Assembly: GCA_023433705.1 (NCBI GenBank)
Contig: JAEYUC010000107.1
Coordinates: 1-14,362, forward strand
Length of the DNA stretch: 14,362 nucleotides
Direction of reading: 5' to 3'
DNA from: Pseudomonadota bacterium
Lineage (GTDB): Bacteria > Pseudomonadota > Gammaproteobacteria > Steroidobacterales > Steroidobacteraceae
A model generated the notes under the pieces. The model worked only from the letters and a program-made list of their open reading frames with translations. It was not told the DNA's origin and made no database searches. Position numbers and translations under genes: made by a program. Below, in pieces: positions 1 through 6,389 of the stretch. Numbering within the stretch: the stretch's first letter is position 1; each line of letters starts with the position of its first letter.

Positions 1-295
1 AAAGGATCCGCGCCGAGTCGAGGCCGAGCATGCGGCCGAGGACGATCTCGAACGCAAGCGTCAGGACCACCCACAGGACGCCCGTGCGCCACTGCGCCTG
101 CCGGGTCCGCGCGCCCATCCAGCGCGCGGTCAGCCACGCGATCGCGAAGACGATGCCGCAGCCAACGAAGACCCCGAGCTGTCGCGCCGGCAGGGCGCCG
201 ATGACGGGCGCGATGAAGACCTCGCGGATGGCGCCGTGCCCGCTCTCCGCCAGCATGATCAGCATCCAGACGACGATGGCGCGATACCAGGGCAC
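1..295 (-). CDS. Small integral membrane protein, partial (3' end outside window)
   Basis: I do not recognise a named family. The visible 98 codons encode a hydrophobic protein with about three membrane segments, near residues 4-20 (VVWMLIMLAE), 37-58 and 73-90, with basic residues (RWMGARTR) between the second and third. The GTG at 293-295 is chosen because GGGGA lies about 6 bases before it, directly after the stop of the upstream flavoprotein gene (13-base gap). An ATG ten codons further in is an alternative start but would cut into the first membrane segment. The gene runs off the left edge of the window, so total length and C-terminus are unknown. Close spacing implies co-transcription with the flavoprotein gene. 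Function unknown; the membrane assignment comes from hydrophobicity only. Confidence 0.7.
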   Translation of the reverse strand, partial: MPWYRAIVVWMLIMLAESGHGAIREVFIAPVIGALPARQLGVFVGCGIVFAIAWLTARWMGARTRQAQWRTGVLWVVLTLAFEIVLGRMLGLDSARIL

Positions 296-308
296 GCGTT
301 TCCCCGAG

Positions 309-932
309 CTATTTCGATGCCTCGTGATCCAGCGCCCACTGCAGGGCGTCGGCGGCGGCGGCATCGCCAGGGCGCCCGCGCTTGCGCAGCTCCGCGATGA
401 CCTTCTCGCGCCGCGGGCGGTCGCGGTTCTGCGCGAGTTTCCATTTCACCTTGCGCGCACGCACGCCCAGCGTGAGCGCCGCGATCGTGCCGAGAGGTCC
501 GCGGTACATCGCTTCCGCCGATTCGACTTCGCGATAGCCACCCTCGGGCTGGTACTGCTGCATGAGTCGCCGCTGCTGCGCTGCCAGTACGTCGAGATCC
601 TCCGAGATGTCCGCGTCGCATTCGAAGATCACGACACGATGGAAAGCCGTCGCGAACATCGCGCTCGTCGCGTGCACCCAATGCGACGGGATCGTCGCGT
701 GGATCTCGTCCACCTCGAACGCGCATTTCGGGTTCGCGCGCAGATCCGCGAGTTGCTCGTCGTTGCGATGCAGGTGCATCTCGATGGCTTCGCCCGAGAA
801 CACGAATGGATAGAGGCCGATGTGCGGCTGGCCGTCGGCGCCGACGGTCACGAGGCGGCCCAGCTCCTGGCGCCTGACGAAATCGTCCTGGACCTGCTCG
901 GGGACGTCCGCGTAGTAGTCGTAGAACATCAT
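309..932 (-). CDS. PaiB-like FMN-binding / pyridoxamine 5'-phosphate oxidase-fold protein
   Basis: A 207-residue protein of the split-barrel flavin-binding superfamily, closest to the PaiB group often annotated as FMN-binding negative transcriptional regulators. Supporting features are the core strand LVTVGADGQPHIGLYPF near residues 27-43, a second barrel segment HATIPSHWV (78-86), and a C-terminal KVKWKLAQNRDRPRREKVI (161-179), which resembles the K-x-K-L-S-Q-N-x(3)-D signature of PaiB proteins. Family members bind FMN; some are proposed regulators and others oxidoreductases, so the actual activity is open. I chose the first of two tandem ATGs (930-932, next at 927-929) because the family begins just before this conserved region; a GTG at 975-977 would add 15 unconserved residues. 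It lies 102 bases after the DUF423 gene and just before the small membrane protein gene, all on the same strand. Confidence 0.8.
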   Translation of the reverse strand: MMFYDYYADVPEQVQDDFVRRQELGRLVTVGADGQPHIGLYPFVFSGEAIEMHLHRNDEQLADLRANPKCAFEVDEIHATIPSHWVHATSAMFATAFHRVVIFECDADISEDLDVLAAQQRRLMQQYQPEGGYREVESAEAMYRGPLGTIAALTLGVRARKVKWKLAQNRDRPRREKVIAELRKRGRPGDAAAADALQWALDHEASK

Positions 933-1034
933 GGTGCCGCCACCATAAGCGAAATGCCGTCCGGTATCGCCGTACACCCGACCGGAAATCTTCAGACAGT
1001 GGATCGTGCGACTCGAACCAACCGCGGGGCGACG

Positions 1035-1409
1035 CTAGCGGTTCGCACGATACGCACCCCATGCCAATGACGACCAGCCCGCCAGGAACGCCAGGCCACC
1101 GAGCGGCGTCACCGCACCTAACCACCGCTGGCCCGTCATCGCGAGCAGATACAGGCTGCCGGAAAAAACGACGATCCCGACGATGAACGCCCAGCCCGCA
1201 ACGGCGAATCCGCGCCCCGACCAGCGCGACCAGCCCCACGCGGCCGCGCACAACGCCAGCGCGTGATACAGGTGATAACGCACGCCGGTCTCGAATGCGG
1301 CGAGCAGGTCGGGCTCGAGCCGCGCCTCGAGCGCATGCGCGCCGAAGGCGCCGAGCCCCACACCCAGGAAGCCGGCGATACCGGCGCAAATATAGAAGAG
1401 GCGATCCAA
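1035..1409 (-). CDS. DUF423 family inner-membrane protein
   Basis: A 124-residue, four-helix membrane protein of the DUF423 family (E. coli YgdD type). The first helix carries the family hallmark GLGAFGAHAL at residues 18-27, followed by the second conserved block TGVRYHLYHALAL (41-53) with its two histidines, then GSLYLLAMTG and TPLGGLAFLAGW in the last helices. Length and motif order match the family. Its biochemical role is not established. The start is a TTG (1407-1409) that directly abuts the TAG of the upstream GFA gene with no intervening base, so translation is probably coupled to that gene; I see no strong Shine-Dalgarno sequence of its own. No ATG lies near enough upstream in frame, and the residues right after TTG already form the family N-terminus. 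Confidence 0.92.
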   Translation of the reverse strand: MDRLFYICAGIAGFLGVGLGAFGAHALEARLEPDLLAAFETGVRYHLYHALALCAAAWGWSRWSGRGFAVAGWAFIVGIVVFSGSLYLLAMTGQRWLGAVTPLGGLAFLAGWSSLAWGAYRANR

Positions 1410-1757
1410 CTACACCGACCGCCCGTCGTAGTTCTGGACCGGGATCTTCGACAGGTCGAGCCCGTCGATGCAGCGGATGTTGACCGCGGCCACCCGGTTG
1501 CCCTTCGGGTCGACGCCCTCGCCGAAAGGCTGCACGCCGCAAACCTTGCAGAAGCGATGCTTGATGACGTGTTTGTTGAACGTGTACGTCGTGAAGTCGT
1601 CGTCCGAGCCCTGCACTGTCGCCTGGTCGCGCGGCACGAACCACAACAGCGATCCCTTGCGCTGGCAGATGGAGCAGTTGCAGGACAACGCGTTGGTGAT
1701 CTCGCCTTCGAATTCGATCGCAACCTTGCCGCAGTGACAGCTCGCCTTGTGTTTCAT
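1410..1757 (-). CDS. GFA / CENP-V family zinc-binding protein
   Basis: A 115-residue protein of the GFA family (named after a glutathione-dependent formaldehyde-activating enzyme; the fold is shared with centromere protein V). Zinc-ligand cysteines are visible in the expected order: C7-H-C9 at the N-terminus, C26-N-C28-x2-C31 in the middle and C70-x2-C73-G later. The blocks SCHCGKVAIEFEG and HRFCKVCGVQPFG are typical. Most members have no demonstrated substrate and the formaldehyde role of the name-giving protein is disputed, so I assign family only. A GAGGGAG ribosome site sits about 6 bases before the ATG. It follows the NTF2-like gene by 32 bases and its stop touches the DUF423 start, placing it inside a minus-strand operon. 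Confidence 0.93.
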   Translation of the reverse strand: MKHKASCHCGKVAIEFEGEITNALSCNCSICQRKGSLLWFVPRDQATVQGSDDDFTTYTFNKHVIKHRFCKVCGVQPFGEGVDPKGNRVAAVNIRCIDGLDLSKIPVQNYDGRSV

Positions 1758-1789
1758 CCGGTTCTCCCTCGTCTATTCAGGTTCTTGTT

Positions 1790-2197
1790 TCAGGCCTTGA
1801 TGGGCATCAGCAGATTGGCATCGCGCGCCAGCAGCCAGCGGCCATTCTCGCGTCGCAGCACCGTCAGGGTATGACCAGCGCGTTTCATCGATTCGCCGCT
1901 GCCGGTCGGCGTGATTTCCACGGTGAGTTTCGTCCGTAGATAGGCGAAGTCACCGGACACCACGATTTCCAGGATGTCGCTGCGGCCGTCGATCTGCGGG
2001 CGCGACTCTCCCTCGACCGGCGGTCGCATGGCGGCCGCGAACTCGCGTTTCCCGAATGGCTGCTGGCCCGCGACGAGGAATACCGCGTCATCCGTCATGA
2101 GGTTGAGCACCGCGGCGACGTCGCCCTGGCGCGTGGCCGACATCCAGGTCTGCACGAGCTCGCGAATCTGCTGTTCGTCGGATACGGACACGGACAT
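1790..2197 (-). CDS. NTF2-like (SnoaL / SgcJ-EcaC type) small alpha+beta protein
   Basis: A 135-residue protein with the pattern of the NTF2-like cone fold: an N-terminal helix (EQQIRELVQTWMSATRQGDVAAVLNLM), then TDDAVFLVAGQQPFGKREF, then strands including DILEIVVSGDFAYLRTKLTVEITP and the final HTLTVLRRENGRWLLARDANLL. This order matches the SgcJ/EcaC and DUF4440 subfamilies. Such proteins may be small enzymes, carriers or ligand-binding domains, and sequence alone does not show which. The ATG lies 3 bases after the stop of the envelope helical protein gene, so the two are almost certainly translated from one mRNA. The GFA gene follows 32 bases downstream. There is no signal peptide, so it is probably cytoplasmic. 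Confidence 0.88.
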   Translation of the reverse strand: MSVSVSDEQQIRELVQTWMSATRQGDVAAVLNLMTDDAVFLVAGQQPFGKREFAAAMRPPVEGESRPQIDGRSDILEIVVSGDFAYLRTKLTVEITPTGSGESMKRAGHTLTVLRRENGRWLLARDANLLMPIKA

Positions 2198-2200
2198 GGC

Positions 2201-3235
2201 TCAGTTCTTCTTTTCGGGCTCCGGCGTGGGCGGGGGCGCTGCGCTTACCGCGACTCCCACCGCGGCGGGCGCCGCGTAAACCACGTTGCCGCGCGGACCG
2301 GCGCCGGGCAGAGGCATCATCCGGCGCGACACCGCGAACTGCTCGCGCATCTCCTTTTGCCACTGCTGGTAATCGGAATAGGCGTTGTATTGCTCGTTGT
2401 CGAGGATGGCGCGAGCCTGCGCGTTCACGCGTTGCTCGTAGTCGGACTGCCATTCATTGGCGAGTTTCGCGTATGCCTCGGGATCGGTATTGCTGTCGTA
2501 TTGGGGCATGGGTACGCGCCCGCGCTCATCGGCAATCAAGGCAATGAGTTGTTTGCGTTGATCGTCCTTCAGCGGCGCGTCGGAACCCTCGAGCTGGCGC
2601 GCGATCATCTCGACCTCGCCGCGTGCGGGCATCGTCTCCTGGTACTTGCGGAACTCCTCGGCCTTGGCGGGACCGATCAGGTCGACGATCTGCTTCTGTT
2701 GCTCGCGCTGCAGCTGCTCCCATCGCTCCCGCATGTCCGTGGCATTCGTCGGCAGCATCTGGGCGGATCGCGTGCTCATCGCCAGCTGCTGGTCGCTGAT
2801 CAGATCGATCAAACGATTGGCGTCTTCCTCGCTGAGCCCCAGATAGGCGCCGAGCTCCGCGTGGGTGCGGCGATTGTTGGCGCGAAACTGCGCGCGCATC
2901 ATTTTCTGATAACTCGGGCTGAGCTCGGGACGCGGCATCTGAAAGCCCGCCTGCGCGACCGGGGCCTGATCGGTGGAGGCCGCCGATCGCGGAACCGCGC
3001 CCGGGTCCGCAGCGGCGGAAGGCACGGCGTTCATGCCGTTCTCGTGCGCGAGTCGCATTTGCGCGACGTGTTCGCGCGCCTGCTCGAGTTCCGCGATGCG
3101 CGAGTTGAGCCGATGGGTGAGCTCCGTGACTTCTTCGGCGCGCGCGCGTTGTTCCGCGAGCTGATTCCACAGGTAGATGGAACTGCCCGCGAAAGCGAGC
3201 GTGGAAATTGCGAGACCCAGCGTCGGCGACTTCAT
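2201..3235 (-). CDS. Membrane-anchored coiled-coil/helical protein of unknown function
   Basis: A 344-residue protein that I cannot assign to a named family. It starts with one uncleaved-looking membrane helix (residues 5-22, TLGLAISTLAFAGSSIYL), then a charged, probably coiled-coil stretch (24-66), a low-complexity Ala/Pro linker (70-105), a mostly helical domain (105-305) rich in Gln, Glu, Arg and Met, and an Ala/Pro tail ending EPEKKN. The helical domain contains two similar motifs, LGLSEEDANRLIDLISDQQL (132-151) and a diverged copy at 221-238. They resemble the Lx(S/T)x(E/D)Q helices of periplasmic LTxxQ/CpxP-like proteins, but I would not assign that family. The start is set by GGGAG about 7 bases before the ATG at 3233-3235; 25 further upstream codons read open but lack a ribosome site. 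The NTF2-like gene follows after 3 bases. Confidence 0.85.
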   Translation of the reverse strand: MKSPTLGLAISTLAFAGSSIYLWNQLAEQRARAEEVTELTHRLNSRIAELEQAREHVAQMRLAHENGMNAVPSAAADPGAVPRSAASTDQAPVAQAGFQMPRPELSPSYQKMMRAQFRANNRRTHAELGAYLGLSEEDANRLIDLISDQQLAMSTRSAQMLPTNATDMRERWEQLQREQQKQIVDLIGPAKAEEFRKYQETMPARGEVEMIARQLEGSDAPLKDDQRKQLIALIADERGRVPMPQYDSNTDPEAYAKLANEWQSDYEQRVNAQARAILDNEQYNAYSDYQQWQKEMREQFAVSRRMMPLPGAGPRGNVVYAAPAAVGVAVSAAPPPTPEPEKKN

Positions 3236-3335
3236 CGATTGCTCCCGTGGCCAGTCCAGGAAGGGACCGTTCACACGCGTACCTGTTCCCAGGCAGCGAC
3301 ATCGGGGCATTGTCCGCCGATCCGGCGGGAAAAGA

Positions 3336-3857
3336 CTAGGCCCGCGGCAGGGCCAGCATCAGGTCGAGGTACGCGCCTTCGATGAGCTGTTCGGGGCGAA
3401 TTCCGAGTTTATCCATGAGTTCACTCGCTTCACGAATGCCCTGCTCGGTTGATTCGTCGCCCACCAGCATGACCTCGAGCTCGAGAAAGTGGCCAAGGCC
3501 TTCGACGCGGTCCAGGTGAACGCGGGTACGTCCGACCAGGAAGAGAGTGCGGTACTTGCGGATGCGACCGATTTGTCCGTAGGCCAGCGAAAGCGATTCA
3601 CGAAGTGTCTCGGGTGATGAAGTTGGTGATCGTATGTAGAACGACTCCTTCGGCCCGGCTTGGTTCACTCGTTGATAAAAAATCAGCTCGCCCGAATCGT
3701 TCGCGAACGCGCGCAACTTGAGTCGGCCCGTATCGCACGCGAAAAAAGTGTCGTCCTGCGCGATTTCGATCGGTCCTTCCGTTGCCAACGAGGCAACGAT
3801 CGGTGTCAGCGCGGCAACGTTTTCGATGCGGGCCTTTATTTCGATGTTGCGGGCCAT
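3336..3857 (-). CDS. CYTH domain protein (class IV adenylate cyclase / triphosphatase family)
   Basis: A 173-residue CYTH (CyaB-thiamine triphosphatase) tunnel-fold protein. Landmarks in order are NIEIKAR (4-10), QDDTFF (34-39), GRLKLRAF (44-51), ELIFYQR (57-63), IRKYRTLFLVGRTRVHLDRVEGLG (99-122), FLELEVML (124-131) and the closing AYLDLM. The acidic pair E126/E128 and the basic K47, R49, K101 and R103 fit metal and phosphate binding in this fold. The usual ExExK motif reads N4-I-E6-I-K8, lacking the first glutamate. Relatives are annotated as class IV adenylate cyclase, but many CYTH proteins hydrolyse inorganic tri- or polyphosphate or thiamine triphosphate, so cAMP synthesis is unproven. 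The ATG follows the DoxX stop by 2 bases, giving a two-gene operon. Confidence 0.88.
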   Translation of the reverse strand: MARNIEIKARIENVAALTPIVASLATEGPIEIAQDDTFFACDTGRLKLRAFANDSGELIFYQRVNQAGPKESFYIRSPTSSPETLRESLSLAYGQIGRIRKYRTLFLVGRTRVHLDRVEGLGHFLELEVMLVGDESTEQGIREASELMDKLGIRPEQLIEGAYLDLMLALPRA

Positions 3858-3859
3858 GC

Positions 3860-4318
3860 CTATTTCATCAGGCGTACGCCGCCCGTGGTACGTGGGGCTT
3901 CATTGGCGCCGATCGCTGCGTCGATGGAGTAGCGGCCCGCCCCATGTGTCGCCAGGTACAGACCGATCACGACCAGGCATCCCGAGGGGAAGATGCCGCG
4001 CATGCCGCCGAGGTAATCGACCATCACGATCGCGACGACGAAGTTGATGACGCAGAGGACCGCGGCCCAGCGTGTGAGGAGGCCGAGAACGAACGCAACG
4101 CCGATGGCGAACTGCGCATAAACCGAGAGCGGCGCGAGGATGCGCGGACTCGGGAAGCCGTGTTTATCGAGGAATCCGACGAATTCCTGCATGCGCTCCG
4201 GGCTCGTGATGTTGTCCCACACGCCCCAGATCAGGAACAGCCCTACGAACAAGCGCAATAACAGCAGCGCGAGATCGGAGAAGCGCTGCGACTGGCTCAA
4301 CGAAAGGATTTTGCGCAT
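3860..4318 (-). CDS. DoxX family membrane protein
   Basis: A 152-residue, four-helix membrane protein of the DoxX family. The first helix LALLLLRLFVGLFLIWGVWDNI (16-37), the segment PERMQEFVGFLDKHGFPSP, and the second and third helices (APLSVYAQFAIGVAFVLGLLTRW, then AAVLCVINFVVAIVMVD) follow the family pattern. A glycine-rich loop GGMRGIFPSG precedes the last helix. Some relatives take part in quinone or thiosulfate oxidation or redox-stress complexes; nothing here shows which role applies. The ATG at 4316-4318 is preferred over one 24 bases upstream because GAGGA lies 6 bases before it. A weak sigma70-like pair on the minus strand (TTGTCG at 4382-4387, TAGTCT at 4358-4363, 18-base spacer) could drive this gene and the following CYTH gene. 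Confidence 0.92.
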   Translation of the reverse strand: MRKILSLSQSQRFSDLALLLLRLFVGLFLIWGVWDNITSPERMQEFVGFLDKHGFPSPRILAPLSVYAQFAIGVAFVLGLLTRWAAVLCVINFVVAIVMVDYLGGMRGIFPSGCLVVIGLYLATHGAGRYSIDAAIGANEAPRTTGGVRLMK

Positions 4319-4445
4319 GTGAGTCCTCGGGGCCCCGAACATCGAAAGGGACCCGCAAGACTAGCCGCGTTCGGCGATATGCGACAACGAAAAGTGTTTC
4401 CCGGCGTCAGCCGGCGCTCACGTCGCGATGTGGCGACGAGCCGCG

Positions 4446-4766
4446 TTAGTCCTCGCCGGCGGAGAAACGGTAGCTGCGCTCGACCCGGGAGATGCGGGTT
4501 TCATAGTGCGAATACCACTTCTTCCTGCCCGTGGCCTGCGCCACGCGATGCTGGGCATCGTTGCGCCAGTTCGAGATGGCCTCGAGCGTGGTCCAGTACG
4601 AGACCGTTATGCCCTGGCCCGTCGCATCGCGCGCGCTCTCGACTCCGAGAAACCCCGGCTGGCGCGCCGCGAGCTCGATCATCTTCACGGACATGTCCTC
4701 GTACCCGTCTTCCACGGACGTGCGCTGCGACGTGAATATGACGGCGTAATAAGGCGGCTCGATCAT
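4446..4766 (-). CDS. Antibiotic biosynthesis monooxygenase (ABM)-like protein
   Basis: A 106-residue dimeric ferredoxin-like-fold protein of the ABM family. The pattern fits: a first strand YYAVIFTSQR (6-15), a helix with ELAARQPGFLGVES (31-44) and its PGF turn, the strand GITVSYWTTLEAISNWRND (52-70), the conserved AQHRVAQATGR (71-81), and a last strand RISRVERSYRF. Despite the family name, most such stand-alone proteins are not antibiotic biosynthesis enzymes; some are small cofactor-free oxygenases and some bind haem. No haem-ligand assignment is safe here. The ATG overlaps the GST stop by four bases (ATGA), so the two are translationally coupled and probably act in the same response. Codon use resembles neighbouring genes. 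Confidence 0.9.
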   Translation of the reverse strand: MIEPPYYAVIFTSQRTSVEDGYEDMSVKMIELAARQPGFLGVESARDATGQGITVSYWTTLEAISNWRNDAQHRVAQATGRKKWYSHYETRISRVERSYRFSAGED

Positions 4767-5371
4767 TCCGGCCTCGCGAGCAGGGTCACGTGATTCGGCT
4801 GGGCCGCGACGCGGGCTAACCACTCTCGCACTTTCGGATACGGCGCGAGGACGTGGCCGCCGTCTTCGGCGACGTGGGTGTATGCATACAACGCGATGTC
4901 CGCGATGCTGTAACGGCCGTTGACGAAGAACTCGTTGGTCGCGAGGTGCGATTCCATGACCGCAAGCGCGGCGCGCCCCTTCGCGAGCCGATCGGGAAGC
5001 TCGGCACGCCGCGGATGATCGGCGGGGAGATGTCTCACGATGTAGCGCGGCGTCGCGACGTACGGCTCGTGGCTGTATTGCTCGAAGAACATCCACTGCA
5101 GGACCTGCGCGCGGCCCAACTGCGTCGCCGGCACGAAGCGCGAACCTTCCGCGAGGTACCACATGATCGCGTTGGACTCGAACAGGTAAGTCCCGTCGTC
5201 GAGCTCCATGGTCGGGATGCGTCCGTTCGGGTTGCGCTTGAGGAACTCCGGGGTGCGCGTCTCTCCCTTGTCGATGTCGACCTCGGTCCACCGATATTTC
5301 TGGCCGAGTTGCGCCAGCAGCAGTCTGACCTTGTAGCCGTTGCCGGAGTCGAGATAGTCGAACAGGCGCAT
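4763..5371 (-). CDS. Glutathione S-transferase
   Basis: A 202-residue GST with a complete two-domain layout. The N-terminal thioredoxin-like domain has DYLDSGNGYKVRLLL (6-20), with S9 and N11 near the catalytic position, the RIPTM segment with cis-proline P53, and the glutathione-contacting E65-S66 in FESNAIMWYLAEG. The all-helical C-terminal domain includes the N-capping box GRYSIADIALYAY. The predicted reaction is conjugation of glutathione to an electrophile, or a related thiol-dependent reaction, in the cytoplasm; the substrate cannot be read from sequence. The start is the ATG at 5369-5371, with AAGGA about 7 bases upstream; an in-frame upstream extension of 22 residues lacks conservation. 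It heads an operon with the ABM gene and is divergent from the LysR regulator 103 bases away. Confidence 0.94.
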   Translation of the reverse strand: MRLFDYLDSGNGYKVRLLLAQLGQKYRWTEVDIDKGETRTPEFLKRNPNGRIPTMELDDGTYLFESNAIMWYLAEGSRFVPATQLGRAQVLQWMFFEQYSHEPYVATPRYIVRHLPADHPRRAELPDRLAKGRAALAVMESHLATNEFFVNGRYSIADIALYAYTHVAEDGGHVLAPYPKVREWLARVAAQPNHVTLLARPE

Positions 5372-5458
5372 CGTGATTTCCTTCGGGTTCGTTTGCCGGG
5401 AAGTATCCGTCGCGGGAGTCCGTGGCGCGACAACCAAGGCTTTTCGCTGAGGCTAAGT

Positions 5459-5464
5459 TATTCT
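5459..5464 (+). promoter_or_regulatory. Putative -10 element of the LysR gene (very short leader)
   Basis: TATTCT matches the sigma70 -10 consensus at four of six positions and ends 10 bases before the LysR ATG. That predicts a transcript leader of only a few bases. No purine-rich ribosome site lies between it and the ATG. No convincing -35 box is visible at 16-18 bases upstream, so this is weak by itself; it is noted because uvrD and the EamA gene show the same arrangement. Confidence 0.3.
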
Positions 5465-5474
5465 TGTCCTGGCC

Positions 5475-6380
5475 ATGAGACGACTCCCTCCCCTGAATGC
5501 ACTGCGGGCGTTCGAAGCTTCGGCCCGGCTCGGCAGCTTCGTCTCGGCCGCGGCGGAACTGCGCGTGTCGCCGGCCGCGGTGAGTCAGCAGGTGCGGCGG
5601 CTCGAGGAATATCTGGACACGCGGCTCTTCGAGCGCCTCGCGCGCGGCCTCGCGCTCACGGACCAGGGGCGCGACTATCTACCGGAGCTCTCGGCCGGCT
5701 TCGATCTGCTGGGTGAATCGACGGCGCGCGTGCGCGCCAAGCGTGCGGACGGCGTATTGACGATCACGACCCTGGCCGCGTTCGCCAACGGGTGGCTGCT
5801 GCCGCGCCTGCACCGTTTTCGCGAGCGCGCGCCGCGCATCGACGTCGTGATGCGCACTTCCAGGCGTGTCATGGATTTCCGGCGTGACGCCATCGATCTC
5901 GCGATCCGCTTCGCACCCTCGCCGGGCCGCGGCCTGCAGGGTGAACTGTTGTGCCGCGAGGAACTGTTCCCGGTCGCGAGCCCGCAGCTCTTTCGCGGCG
6001 GACGCATGCCCGACACGCTGGCGGCGCTCGCGGACTATCCACTGCTGCACGACATCGACGCGAATCCCGAGCAGCCCTGGCTGGGATGGCGCGGCTGGTT
6101 CGAGCGCGCGGGGCTATCCGCCGCGGGTGTCGGGCGCGGCCCGCAGTTCAGCGATTCCATCGTGCTGATCGGCGCCGCCGTCGCCGGACTCGGCATCGCG
6201 ATCGGACGCGCGCCGCACGTCGCGCCGCTGCTGGCGCGCGGCCAGCTCGTGCGCGTGACCCAGGAGTCCTGGCTCGCGCCCTGGAGCTACTTTCTCATGG
6301 CGCCGCCCGCGCATTTCCGGCGACCCGTGGTGCGCACCTTCGTCGACTGGGCGCTCGAGGAGGCGCGCGCCGCGCCCTGA
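5475..6380 (+). CDS. LysR-type transcriptional regulator, GcvA-like
   Basis: A 301-residue LysR regulator. The N-terminal winged helix-turn-helix is at residues 5-64, with the recognition region GSFVSAAAELRVSPAAVSQQVRRLEE (20-45) and wing LFERLARGLALTDQG. A linker helix leads to a periplasmic-binding-protein-like effector domain from about residue 92. The opening RRLPPLNALRAFEASARLGSF and the segment FANGWLLPRLHRFRERAPRIDVV are typical of the GcvA subgroup, although no glycine role is implied. It is divergent from the GST-ABM operon across a 103-base intergenic region. LysR proteins commonly control a divergent operon, so GST and ABM are the likeliest targets, together with autoregulation. 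The effector is unknown. Its stop lies 9 bases from the stop of the convergent GST-like gene, with no terminator visible between them. Confidence 0.95.
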   Translation: MRRLPPLNALRAFEASARLGSFVSAAAELRVSPAAVSQQVRRLEEYLDTRLFERLARGLALTDQGRDYLPELSAGFDLLGESTARVRAKRADGVLTITTLAAFANGWLLPRLHRFRERAPRIDVVMRTSRRVMDFRRDAIDLAIRFAPSPGRGLQGELLCREELFPVASPQLFRGGRMPDTLAALADYPLLHDIDANPEQPWLGWRGWFERAGLSAAGVGRGPQFSDSIVLIGAAVAGLGIAIGRAPHVAPLLARGQLVRVTQESWLAPWSYFLMAPPAHFRRPVVRTFVDWALEEARAAP

Positions 6381-6389
6381 AGGCTTCGG

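Noticed and set aside
995..1025. GGTTCGAGTC on the minus strand, resembling the T-loop of a tRNA
   Set aside because: The flanking bases do not form the 5-bp T-stem, and no anticodon arm, D-arm or acceptor stem can be built around it.
259..1644. A 461-codon minus-strand open frame overlapping the PaiB-like, DUF423 and GFA genes
   Set aside because: It is an alternative frame over three well-supported family proteins and gives an Arg/Gly-rich translation without motifs.
3314..3328. CCGCCG-ATC-CGGCGG hairpin between the CYTH gene and the helical-protein gene
   Set aside because: The stem is only 6 bp with a 3-base loop, and no T-run follows it on either strand, so I do not call it a terminator.
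2357..3385. A 342-codon plus-strand open frame opposite the helical membrane-anchored protein
   Set aside because: It has no domain similarity I can recognise and no ribosome site. The minus-strand gene has a good ribosome site and a sensible protein architecture with a 3-base junction to the next gene.
4400..4415. CCGGC/GCCGG hairpin downstream of the ABM gene
   Set aside because: The stem is 5 bp and the nearest T-run (TTTT, minus strand) is about 8 bases away and interrupted; too weak for an intrinsic terminator.
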